64,000 bases of DNA. Origin: Paenibacillus phytohabitans (GTDB lineage Bacteria > Bacillota > Bacilli > Paenibacillales > Paenibacillaceae). A program made the translations under genes and the position numbers. The DNA lies in the NCBI RefSeq assembly GCF_013141775.1, contig NZ_WHOB01000059.1, positions 186,001-250,000 on the forward strand. Reading direction: 5' to 3'. Positions 18,126 through 26,218 of this stretch are shown here, in pieces. The notes under the pieces were generated by a model. That model was given only the letters and a program-made list of their open reading frames with translations, was not told the DNA's origin and searched no databases. How positions within the stretch are numbered: the stretch's first letter is position 1; each line of letters opens with the position of its first letter.

Positions 18126-19376
18126 CTACCATTCTACCGATTCGCCCATTCTGCTGAACACCGGCTGGCCAATGAGACCCAGACGCCAGATGGCAATTCC
18201 TTTGAGGCCGTAACGTTTGGCCAGGCCAATCTTCGCGTTGACGGAGGAATCATTCTCGCTGAATACTGAAATGCCGAGAATCAGCTTGTCTTTGCTGACC
18301 TGCTGCAGGGCTAGCCGGATACCTTCATCCACTTTGTCCATCGGCTCCGGCCCCTTCTCGCCCTCGTAGGCATAGGCCATAATGACCAGATCGTCAGCGA
18401 GCGAAGCCAGAGTCTTGTAATCATAGCCTTTGTAGGAGCTGTTGAGCGGATGCAGAATCACCGTCAGCTTCAGACTGGCCGCGCGTGCGGCCACGGAGAG
18501 ATTTTTGACAAAAGCATTATACTGGCTCTGCACAAGCGCCTTATCTCCGGTCAAGCCCAGTCCTTCCAGATCCAGTCCTATACCCTGAAATCCCTTCTGC
18601 GAGGCCAGGTCCACGATGCTGGCGATGGTCTGCTGCTGCAGCTGCGGGTCCTCCAGATTCTTGCTTAGTTCCAGAGCTGAGTCACTGGAGTAGACCATCA
18701 GATACGGGGCTGTACCTCCCGCTGCTGCATTCTGGACAATGGATTCCGGCGTCACCTCTCCTGCAGCCTCCGGCCACCAGAAATCCTTACCGGTTGTAGT
18801 GAATTGACCGACAGGGTCAATCCGGCTCCAGCCAAAGGCTACCGCATCAAAGCTTGGAATCAGCGACACTTCGCTGTAGGCCTTCTGAGCATAGAATCCT
18901 AAAGTGTACAGATCCCGCTTGGGCGATGTAATGGATACGGTCTTGGAAGCCTGGTTCCAGGAAGCAACCGCTCCAAACTGCTGGCTGAAGAACTTGAGCG
19001 GAATCATCGTCGTCCCGCGGATATTCTGCGGCGCTACATCAAGCTTCACTACGGTTCCGTTCACGGATGCATTTTTACTGCCCAGGGTCAGGATAACTTT
19101 TGCCGGAGCTGCTTCAGCAGCGGACTTCTGCGTCGCGGTAATCTGGCGGGCTGCCTGGTTCCATTCCACCCCAATGCCCAGTGCCTCAGAAATCGCCCGG
19201 AAAGGTACCATTGTCGTTCCGCTCATGACTACCGGTTCTACCGGAAAGGGCAGCGGATAGCCGTCCAGCAGAATACTGACACCGCCTGGTGCCGCCTGTG
19301 CAGCACTTGCAGGGAGTGCCGAGTAGCTACCCAGTGAGATCGCTGCGCATAATACTATTTTAGCCAGATGCTTCAT
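18126..19376 (-). CDS. Exported GH18-like protein with copper-amine-oxidase-N stalk domain
   Basis: A 416-residue secreted protein with a Sec signal peptide (MKHLAKIVLCAAIS to about ASA). Residues about 25-150 form a Cu_amine_oxidN1-type domain: two repeats with MVPFRAISEALG / MIPLKFFSQQFG and VEWNQAAR / ASWNQASK, common in Paenibacillus wall proteins. The rest is a GH18-type TIM barrel as in spore-cortex YaaH/SleL or chitinase-like proteins. The active-site strand reads FQGIGLDLEG, so the final D-x-E of DxxDxDxE is kept but the first two Asp are Q and G. Activity may therefore be altered. An ATG five codons upstream is an alternative start. Its own promoter and terminator make it a single-gene unit. 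Confidence 0.85.
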   Translation of the reverse strand: MKHLAKIVLCAAISLGSYSALPASAAQAAPGGVSILLDGYPLPFPVEPVVMSGTTMVPFRAISEALGIGVEWNQAARQITATQKSAAEAAPAKVILTLGSKNASVNGTVVKLDVAPQNIRGTTMIPLKFFSQQFGAVASWNQASKTVSITSPKRDLYTLGFYAQKAYSEVSLIPSFDAVAFGWSRIDPVGQFTTTGKDFWWPEAAGEVTPESIVQNAAAGGTAPYLMVYSSDSALELSKNLEDPQLQQQTIASIVDLASQKGFQGIGLDLEGLGLTGDKALVQSQYNAFVKNLSVAARAASLKLTVILHPLNSSYKGYDYKTLASLADDLVIMAYAYEGEKGPEPMDKVDEGIRLALQQVSKDKLILGISVFSENDSSVNAKIGLAKRYGLKGIAIWRLGLIGQPVFSRMGESVEW

Positions 19377-19455
19377 TAATAAGTTCCCCATTCTCTTATA
19401 GATAGATTATGAATCTCTCAATCTTACATCCCCTACCATTTTACCAAACCAGGAA

Positions 19456-19464
19456 ATTATAGCA
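19456..19464 (-). promoter_or_regulatory. Extended -10 promoter of the GH18-like gene
   Basis: On the minus strand TGCTATAAT matches an extended -10 (TGnTATAAT), 80 bases upstream of the ATG. Extended -10 elements can work with a weak -35, and no good -35 is visible. Confidence 0.5.
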
Positions 19465-19553
19465 AATTAAGAGATTGTAACTATTGGGAGATTCAATTGT
19501 CTGCTATTGAAGTAGGGTAGCTGATGCATAATTCCATTCCACTTACTTCACAC

Positions 19554-20513
19554 TCACATAAACGCGCTCAAAAAGACGCCAACCGCCCGTTCAGCCTCCA
19601 CATCCACCGCCACTTCGATGAAATGTCCGACCTTCGGCTGCGGCCGCAAATCTGCCACGACCATACCTGAGGTGAACTCTCCCTGATGCTCCACGCGAAC
19701 CTTCATCCGGCGCGTAGTCACCAGATCCGGCTGCAGCGCAGCCATGAGGGCCAGCGGATCATGCAGCGGCGCACTATTGATCAGATAGTTGGCTTCCCGG
19801 TAAAATTTGAAATAGTATTCGAGTGACTCCTCCATGAAGTCTATGATGGACTTGTTCTCTTCGCGTCCATGGCGCTTCAGCAGCTCAAGATGCTCTGAGG
19901 TAATCCGTGTCTGCAGTGTAACGTCCAGCCCGATCATCAGCACTGGCAGCCCAGAGGTGAATACACGGTCAGCCGCTTCCGGGTCGCCCCACAGATTGGC
20001 TTCGGCTACCGGAGTCACATTGCCCGGCTTAAAGACCGTGCCGCCCATGACCACTACCTTCTTCAGCTTGGAGGTCAACTGCGGGTCCAAATCCAGAGCG
20101 AGCGACAGATTGGTCAGCCGTCCGAGCGTTACCAGCACAATCTCACCCGGGTTCTCATCCGCCATCCGCACAATGAACTCCGCCGCCGTCTCTTGCACCG
20201 GCACTTGCCGGGAAGGGGGCAGCTGAACGCCGCCAATCCCATTCTCCCCATGCACATGGGTCGAGAAGCCTGTCAGTTCGCGCACCAGTGCCTTGGACGC
20301 TCCAAGCGCTACCGGGATGTCGTATCCGGGATCTGCGAGTGCAAGCAGCCGCAGCGTATTATCCGCCGCCTGCTGCACATCAATATTGCCAAACACCGTC
20401 GTTATCCCCTCAACTACCACATCCGGTGTGCGGAGGGCATAAAGAATAGCCAAAGCATCGTCTATTCCTGTATCACAATCAATAATCATCCGGGTTGTAT
20501 TGCTGCTACTCAT
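19554..20513 (-). CDS. Inosine-uridine preferring nucleoside hydrolase family protein
   Basis: A 319-residue enzyme with the family signature IIDCDTGIDDA near the N-terminus. The Asp cluster (D12, D14, D18, D19) binds calcium and ribose. A later HDPLALMAAL block supplies another metal ligand. Family members split purine or pyrimidine nucleosides to ribose and base in the cytosol. I prefer the ATG after GGGAG at eight bases over a GTG five codons upstream. No purine-salvage genes are next to it. It is followed by a promoter region for the GH18-like gene and preceded by the long repeat-filled spacer. Confidence 0.93.
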   Translation of the reverse strand: MSSSNTTRMIIDCDTGIDDALAILYALRTPDVVVEGITTVFGNIDVQQAADNTLRLLALADPGYDIPVALGASKALVRELTGFSTHVHGENGIGGVQLPPSRQVPVQETAAEFIVRMADENPGEIVLVTLGRLTNLSLALDLDPQLTSKLKKVVVMGGTVFKPGNVTPVAEANLWGDPEAADRVFTSGLPVLMIGLDVTLQTRITSEHLELLKRHGREENKSIIDFMEESLEYYFKFYREANYLINSAPLHDPLALMAALQPDLVTTRRMKVRVEHQGEFTSGMVVADLRPQPKVGHFIEVAVDVEAERAVGVFLSAFM

Positions 20514-20811
20514 CTCTAACTCTCCCACTCTCTATATATACTTACTCTATCAGCCGTACTGCCCATCTTATCACGGCTCTGCGGTCTGCTCAATAAGCGG
20601 TTGTGGTTGAAGCGCATGCCGGGAAGGAGGGGAAGAGCGGCTTGATTCGCGTGGAAGATGAAGCTTGCTTGTTGATTGAGGAGGAGCCGGGGGATAGAAG
20701 CGGCGGTGGCCTGGACTGATCGGTGGTAGCATAGTTAGATGCGCGGGTGGTGCGGATTGATATGCCGGTAGTACGGTATATGTTGGCAGTATCTTTCTCT
20801 ATAGGAGGAAA

Positions 20812-21050
20812 TGTATTCGATTTTTCGCACACATTCGGCTCGTTAACCCTATCTGCGGCTCATTGTATTTGATTTTTCGAATACATTTGGCTCGTTAACC
20901 CTATCTGCGGCTCATTGTATTCGGTTTTTCGAATACATTTGGCTCCTTAACCCTATCTGCGGCTCATTGTATTCGGTTTTTCGAATACATTTGGCTCCTT
21001 AACCCTATCTGCGGCTCATTGTATTCGGTTTTTCGCATACGTTCGAATAT
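20812..21050. repeat. 52-bp tandem repeat array, family A
   Basis: Four full units and a partial fifth begin at 20812, 20864, 20916, 20968 and 21020, each exactly 52 bases apart. The unit contains TGTATTCG-GTTTTT-CGAATACA, a perfect 8-bp hairpin in the central copies, then GGCTCSTTAACCCTATCTGCGG. The rest of the 20514-20811 spacer shows no supported gene. A related copy lies at 9761-9832. Confidence 0.9.
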
Positions 21051-21245
21051 TCCAAACGTTCGATGAGGTGAATGGAACCGTTTATCGCTACATTTAATTT
21101 CACAACGAACGTTGCTCCAAGGGCAGCCTGCTCAGAATGAGTCCAACACAGTATCTGTAGGCTTGTAGAGCGCGCGTACTAGAGGCGGTAGAGATGAAAG
21201 TCTAGTTGCAGGATTACTGGCAGAACGCTGCCTCGAAGCATGGAG

Positions 21246-21480
21246 TGTTGTACAATATGCAAGATTTCCGCCAGATGAGGGCCTCAGCAGCACGGATTGT
21301 TGTATTCTGTGCAAGATTTCAGCCAGATGAGGGCCTCAGCGGCACGGTTTGTTGTATTCTGTGCAAGATTTCCGCCAGATGAGGGCCTCAGCGGCACGGA
21401 TTGTTGTATTCTGTGCAAGATTTCCGCCAGATAGGTGCCTTAACTGGGTGGATTGTTGTATGTTGTGCGTTGTGCAAGTT
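21246..21480. repeat. 52-bp tandem repeat array, family B
   Basis: The landmark CAAGATTT starts at 21260, 21312, 21364 and 21416, exactly 52 bases apart; a fifth degenerate unit (CAAGTTT at 21475) is 59 bases on. The unit includes TTGTTGTATTCTGTG and the quasi-palindrome TGAGGGCCTCA. Its sequence differs from family A apart from the shared TTGTATTC. A plus-strand frame of 68 codons runs through it but has no ribosome site. Confidence 0.9.
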
Positions 21481-21574
21481 TCGCCTGAACTAAAATCGGC
21501 TCAGGGCGCGAGAGGACCCTGCGGCGGTAATGTAATCGGGATATCACCGTGCTGACCCCGGCAGATAAACACAC

Positions 21575-21618
21575 AAAAACAGCGGCACTTCCCATTCACA
21601 ATTGGGTGCGCCGCTGTT
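21575..21618 (-). terminator. Terminator closing the glycan/D-amino-acid locus
   Basis: AACAGCGGC (21578-21586 on the plus strand) pairs with GCCGCTGTT (21610-21618). The minus-strand transcript continues TTTTTG. It lies 27 bases after the GH125 stop. Confidence 0.88.
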
Positions 21619-21644
21619 CTTACGCAGAAACGTACTGCTGTTAT

Positions 21645-22964
21645 TCACAGCAGATTCTTCTTCAGCGCCTGATGAACCAGCCCGGCGAACAGGCTATTCG
21701 ACCAGGCGAACCATGGCCGGGTATAGACCGAAGGATCATCCGCCAGAAACCCTTCATGCATATAGCCGGTTCCGGCATCCGTAGCTTCCAGCAGCGCGAT
21801 CATCTCCAGCATCTCTGCATCTGTCGATGCAGTCAGGCCCTGCATGGACAAGGCCATGGGCCAGATGTATCCCTCCGGCGTATGCGGACTGCCGATTCCC
21901 CGGGCAGCCGCTCCCTCATAATAGAAGGGATTATGCTTGCTGAGAATAAACCGCCGGGTATTGCGGTAAATTTCATCATCGCTGCTGGCATAGCCCAGGT
22001 ATGGAATGGACAGCAGTCCCGGTGTTCCGGCGTCGTCCATCAGACTGTAATTACCGTAGCCATCCGTCTCGTAGGCATAAATAACGCCAAACTCAGGATG
22101 ACGGTATTTGCCGTATAGCTCAATTCCGTGCCTGATCTCCCCTTCAAGCTCAGCCATTTCAGCAGCCATCCTGCTGTCACGGAAGACTAAGCTTGCGATC
22201 TCCTGCATCTGGCTGAGCGAGACGGCAGCGAACATGTAGGATGGGATATGGTAGTGGAAATCGCAGGCGTCATCACTGGGCCGGAAGCCTGACCAGATCA
22301 TGCCGGTATAATTGACCGGCATGCCGCGTCCGCCGCTGCGCAGCGTATCATGGAAGGGACAATTGCTGCGGCTGAAGCTGTAGGCAGATTGCTCCTGATG
22401 GCGCTGCTCGGTTTTCCACAGCCTCATGATCCCCAGCAGCATCTCTTTGAAGCCCGCGTCAAATATATCCGCCTTCCCGGTCTCCTTCCAATAGGCATAT
22501 GCCAGGCGGATCGTGAAGCATGAGGAGTCCAGCTCGAATTTGCGCTCCCAGACCCATGGTGACATCTCCGTCTCGTCTCCCGCATTCCAGTGCCAGTCAT
22601 TGGCAGCTTCATTGAAAGCATTCGCATACAGATCAATGCCGGCACAATGAACATGACGGCGGATCAGCCCGCTCACCATCCGCTGCAAATCCTGATCGTC
22701 TGCAAGGAGCGGAGTGTAATGCATCATCTGCTCCACCGAATCGCGCAGCCACATCGCCGGGATATCCCCGGTGATGACAAAGGTCGTTCCATCCTCCATT
22801 AGCTTCGTGGTCGTTTCCAGCGTGTTCGGAAAACAATTAAGAAATTGCTTCAAGAGTCTAGGACGGTGACCGAGCTTCTGTTCCGCTTCCTTCAGAACCG
22901 CCTGCACAGATTGCGGCAGCTTCAAAGCAGGCATTGTTACAGACGGCAATTTAAAAGAGTCCAA
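21645..22964 (-). CDS. GH125 exo-alpha-mannosidase-like enzyme
   Basis: A 439-residue cytosolic protein without signal peptide. It matches GH125 (formerly DUF1237), metal-independent exo-alpha-1,6-mannosidases. Signature stretches are AMWLRDSVEQMMHYTPL, SGFRPSDDACDFHYHIPSYM and YIWPMALSMQGL. The start is TTG, supported by GGGGTG eight bases before it inside the end of the GH3 gene, only two bases upstream of this gene; translation of the two is probably coupled. It is the last gene of the locus, before the terminator at 21575-21618. Fungal or plant mannose-containing glycans are the likely substrate class. Confidence 0.92.
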   Translation of the reverse strand: MDSFKLPSVTMPALKLPQSVQAVLKEAEQKLGHRPRLLKQFLNCFPNTLETTTKLMEDGTTFVITGDIPAMWLRDSVEQMMHYTPLLADDQDLQRMVSGLIRRHVHCAGIDLYANAFNEAANDWHWNAGDETEMSPWVWERKFELDSSCFTIRLAYAYWKETGKADIFDAGFKEMLLGIMRLWKTEQRHQEQSAYSFSRSNCPFHDTLRSGGRGMPVNYTGMIWSGFRPSDDACDFHYHIPSYMFAAVSLSQMQEIASLVFRDSRMAAEMAELEGEIRHGIELYGKYRHPEFGVIYAYETDGYGNYSLMDDAGTPGLLSIPYLGYASSDDEIYRNTRRFILSKHNPFYYEGAAARGIGSPHTPEGYIWPMALSMQGLTASTDAEMLEMIALLEATDAGTGYMHEGFLADDPSVYTRPWFAWSNSLFAGLVHQALKKNLL

Positions 22965-22966
22965 AT

Positions 22967-25270
22967 TTACTGCACCCCGCTTTCCCGGACGGTCAGGCTG
23001 CAGCTGACCGTAGAAGCCGAGTGCGAGCCTACCCGCACCATGAATTCGCCAGGCTCAACAACTCGCCGCAGATCCATGCCAACCAGCTCCAGATGCTCCC
23101 GGTTCAGCGGAAATGTAACCGTCCTGCGCTCTCCGGGCTGAAGCCGGATTTTGCTGAAGCCTTTGAGCGCCAGCTCGGGGCGGGTAACCGAAGCTGCAAG
23201 ATCTGACACATAGAGCTGGACAACTTCTGCCCCGGCAAGACTCCCCACGTTACTCACGTCAACATGCACCAGCGCTTCTTCATCCGGTCCGATAACTCCG
23301 GGTTCAATCCACAGGCCGCTGTACTCAAACTCCGTATAGCTAAGCCCGAAGCCGAACGGATACTGCGGCGACAGATCGGACTCCAGATACCGCTTGCCCC
23401 GTGTCCTGCGCGAATTATAATTCAGCGGCAGCTGGCCGACATGCTTCGGCAGGGTCAGCGGCAGACGTCCGGACGGGTTCACTTCTCCGAACAGGATATC
23501 AGCAATGGCGTTTCCGCCCTCCTGTCCGGGATACCAGGCTTCCAGAATGGCATCGGCCTGCTCATCCATCCACGGCTCCGTGACCGGCCTGCCATTGATG
23601 TAGACTACAATCAGCGGCTTACCCAGCTTGCGGAGTTCCCGGGCAAGCTCCAGCTGGACACCGAGCAGATGGAGTGTAGAACGGTCTATGCCTTCCCCGC
23701 AGTCCATGTCACTCCAGACATGATCCGTTACGAGGGAGGCCCCGGTGCGCAAATCGATAGTTCCGCCGCCGAAATCGCGGGCGCTTGAACCGCCGATGAC
23801 CAGCACGGTGGCATCCGCCTGTGCGGCAGCCTCCAGCGCACGCGAAAATCCCTCCCGCGAGCCGTCTTTGATCCGGCAGCCCGGCGCGTAGTGTACCCGC
23901 TCAGGCTTAAGCTGCCTGCGGATTCCTTCCAGCACGGTCACGATCTGCCCCTCCGGCTGGGGGGAGGTATAATCGCCCAGCTGGTTATAGGGCGAATGGG
24001 CATTAGGCCCGATGACGGCAAGGCTGCCGATGTCCTTGCTGAGCGGCAGGGTCCGGCTGTTATTTTTCAGCAGAATGATTCCTTCCTCCGCCATCCGCCG
24101 GGCCAGCTGCTTATGTGCCTTACTGCCAATAACCTCCTTGGCCCGTGCGGGATCAGCGAATGGACGCTCGAACAAACCGAGCCGGAACTTCAGCGTAAGC
24201 ACCCGGCTGACCGCCAGATCCAGCTCCGCTGCCGCTACAGCGTTCTGCTCAAGCGCCGGCGCCAGATGCCCCCGGAACATCCCGCCTGACATTTCCATAT
24301 CCACTCCGGCCTTGACCGCCGCCGCTACCGCCTCTTCCCCGGTCGCAGCTGTATTGTGACCGCTTTGCAGCATGTCAATTGCGCCGCAGTCGGTGATCAC
24401 GAGCCCGTCAAATCCCCACTCCTGCCGCAGCACATCCTCCAGTAGGTAGCGGTTTGAGGTGCAGGGCACACCGTCGATTTCATTATAGGCAGGCATTATG
24501 GAAGAAGCTCCGGCCTCCACCGCTTTGCGGAACGGGTAGAGATCGGTCTCATGCAGCTCCCGCAGGCCCAGATGTGCCGGAGCTCCGTTGCGTCCTCCCT
24601 CCGGGCTGCCGTATCCGGTAAAATGCTTCAGTGTAGCCGCAATGCTGTCCACTGAATCCAGCGACTGGCCCTGCAGTCCCTTCACTGCAGCAACAGCCAG
24701 TACACCAGCCAGGTACGGATCTTCACCGTAGGTCTCCTCGGTCCGTCCCCAGCGCGGATCGCGGACGACATCCAGCACCGGAGAATAGGTTACAGCTCCA
24801 CCCTGGCTGCGCGTTTCCACCGCAACTGCACGGCACATCTCCTCATACAGCTCCGGGTTCCACGCGCTGCCCACTAGAAGGGGAACCGGGAACACCGTGG
24901 CTCCGACCGCCATGTGCCCATGCGAGCATTCCTCGCCGAACAGGATGGGAATGCCCAGCCTGGTGTGCTCCAGCGCATACCGCTGGAGCACATTCACTGC
25001 CTCGGCCCCTTCTTCGGGAGAGAGGCCATTCTCCAGCGTTACACCAGTCCAGGGATCGGCGCGGAGTGTCCCGTACAGCGAGCCGATCCCGCCCGCTTCC
25101 ATCATCAACATGAATTCTTCCGTTATGGCAACGGTGCCGTCCTCCTGTTTGACGTAGCTTTTCCATCCGAAAGGCTGGATCAGCTGCCCGATCTTCTCCT
25201 CCATTGTCATGCGGCAGAGGAGATCGGCTACACGCTTGTCAACCGGTAATGAAGCATTTTTGTAATCCAT
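22967..25270 (-). CDS. GH3 beta-glycosidase
   Basis: A 767-residue cytosolic enzyme. The N-terminal TIM barrel holds the substrate KHFTGYG loop and the nucleophile Asp294 in GLVITDCGAI. Then come the alpha/beta sandwich domain and a C-terminal fibronectin-III-like domain (from about residue 650). There is no signal peptide. I use the ATG after GGAGAG at nine bases; a longer form would add ten residues. GH3 members release beta-linked glucose, xylose or N-acetylglucosamine from non-reducing ends. Here it sits with GH125, GH29 and a GH5-like enzyme, so it probably completes breakdown of an imported branched oligosaccharide. Confidence 0.94.
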   Translation of the reverse strand: MDYKNASLPVDKRVADLLCRMTMEEKIGQLIQPFGWKSYVKQEDGTVAITEEFMLMMEAGGIGSLYGTLRADPWTGVTLENGLSPEEGAEAVNVLQRYALEHTRLGIPILFGEECSHGHMAVGATVFPVPLLVGSAWNPELYEEMCRAVAVETRSQGGAVTYSPVLDVVRDPRWGRTEETYGEDPYLAGVLAVAAVKGLQGQSLDSVDSIAATLKHFTGYGSPEGGRNGAPAHLGLRELHETDLYPFRKAVEAGASSIMPAYNEIDGVPCTSNRYLLEDVLRQEWGFDGLVITDCGAIDMLQSGHNTAATGEEAVAAAVKAGVDMEMSGGMFRGHLAPALEQNAVAAAELDLAVSRVLTLKFRLGLFERPFADPARAKEVIGSKAHKQLARRMAEEGIILLKNNSRTLPLSKDIGSLAVIGPNAHSPYNQLGDYTSPQPEGQIVTVLEGIRRQLKPERVHYAPGCRIKDGSREGFSRALEAAAQADATVLVIGGSSARDFGGGTIDLRTGASLVTDHVWSDMDCGEGIDRSTLHLLGVQLELARELRKLGKPLIVVYINGRPVTEPWMDEQADAILEAWYPGQEGGNAIADILFGEVNPSGRLPLTLPKHVGQLPLNYNSRRTRGKRYLESDLSPQYPFGFGLSYTEFEYSGLWIEPGVIGPDEEALVHVDVSNVGSLAGAEVVQLYVSDLAASVTRPELALKGFSKIRLQPGERRTVTFPLNREHLELVGMDLRRVVEPGEFMVRVGSHSASTVSCSLTVRESGVQ

Positions 25271-25320
25271 AGTGCAGATCTCTCCTTCCTCGCATATCAC
25301 GCTTTTCTCGTCCGCCTAAC

Positions 25321-26181
25321 TTACCGGAACTGCCCGATGAATTTCACAGCTGCGGCGATATCGTCTTCAGGTCGGTCGCCGACTTCTCTTTCCACGGTCA
25401 GATACCCTTTATAGCCGATATCCTGAAGGGCGGTGAAATAAGCCGGGAAATCAACGCTCCCTTCGCCCGGAGGAACCTCCCGGAAGCCTGCTCCGCCCTC
25501 GCCCATTACCGCAATCCGCTCATGATCCAGCACGCCATACACATCATACGGATCGACCTCGCGCAGTCTCACGCCGTCTTTGACATGAGTGTGCACGATA
25601 TAGTCACGCAAAGTATACACTCCCTGGACGGGATCATCTCCGGTCACCATGACCATATTCGCCGGGTCAAAGTTCACAGACATCCCATGGGTATTCAGCG
25701 AATCCAGGAAGGATTTCAATCTGGCCGCAGGCTCCGGTCCCGTCTCGATGGCGAAGTAGCCGCCGCGTGCGGAAGCATATACAGCCAGCTCATTGCAGGC
25801 CTCCTGCAGAATGGCATATTCCGGGTCGCCGGGATCTTCCGGCACAATCCCTATATGTGTCGTAACGATGCGGCAGTCCAGATCAAGCGCAAGGTCGAGC
25901 GCCAGCTTCGACTTGCTGATTTTCCAGCCATTCTCGGCCGGATTCTTAAATCCCTGACCGCCGTAATCCGCACACAGCGCTGACAGCTCAAGATTAAGCT
26001 CCGCCAGATAAGCCTTAATAGCCTTCCGGTCCTGCAACATCAGCTTGGCCGGGTCCATTTCGCCCTGGATCGCCCAGAGCTGTACACCTTCTGCGCCAAT
26101 GTCCCTGGCGGTCTGCAGATTGCTGCGCAGATCCCGGCCGAAGCTGTCGGCGATCACACCGATTTTATTGGACAACCCCAT
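25321..26181 (-). CDS. Sugar phosphate isomerase/epimerase-like TIM-barrel protein (first)
   Basis: A 286-residue protein of the xylose-isomerase-like/AP-endonuclease-2 superfamily (PF01261). Metal-site residues appear in ETGPEPAARL, NFDPANMVM, HTHVKDGV and LTVERE. GGGGAGGG precedes the ATG at about ten bases. Family members isomerise or epimerise sugars and inososes, and a subset cleaves 3-keto-glycosides together with Gfo/Idh/MocA oxidoreductases. The locus holds a second member (29379-30236) and one such oxidoreductase (30743-31801). The exact reaction is not readable. Confidence 0.88.
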   Translation of the reverse strand: MGLSNKIGVIADSFGRDLRSNLQTARDIGAEGVQLWAIQGEMDPAKLMLQDRKAIKAYLAELNLELSALCADYGGQGFKNPAENGWKISKSKLALDLALDLDCRIVTTHIGIVPEDPGDPEYAILQEACNELAVYASARGGYFAIETGPEPAARLKSFLDSLNTHGMSVNFDPANMVMVTGDDPVQGVYTLRDYIVHTHVKDGVRLREVDPYDVYGVLDHERIAVMGEGGAGFREVPPGEGSVDFPAYFTALQDIGYKGYLTVEREVGDRPEDDIAAAVKFIGQFR

Positions 26182-26218
26182 TCTTGCTCACCCTCCCCTT
26201 CATTCTTCACATGTATGG

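Noticed and set aside
18001..18213. Plus-strand frame with GGAGG before its ATG
   Set aside because: It runs through the GH18-like gene's terminator and into that gene antisense; the ribosome-like site is probably chance.
20603..20719. Plus-strand open frame of 38 codons (VVEAHAGKEGKSG...)
   Set aside because: It looks mildly protein-like but has no ribosome site, no recognisable family and would be the only plus-strand gene in the window.
20812..21480. CRISPR array
   Set aside because: The units repeat end to end with no unique spacers, and no cas genes are near.
21349..21555. Plus-strand frame through the family B array
   Set aside because: Its sequence follows from the 52-base repeats, and no ribosome site is present.
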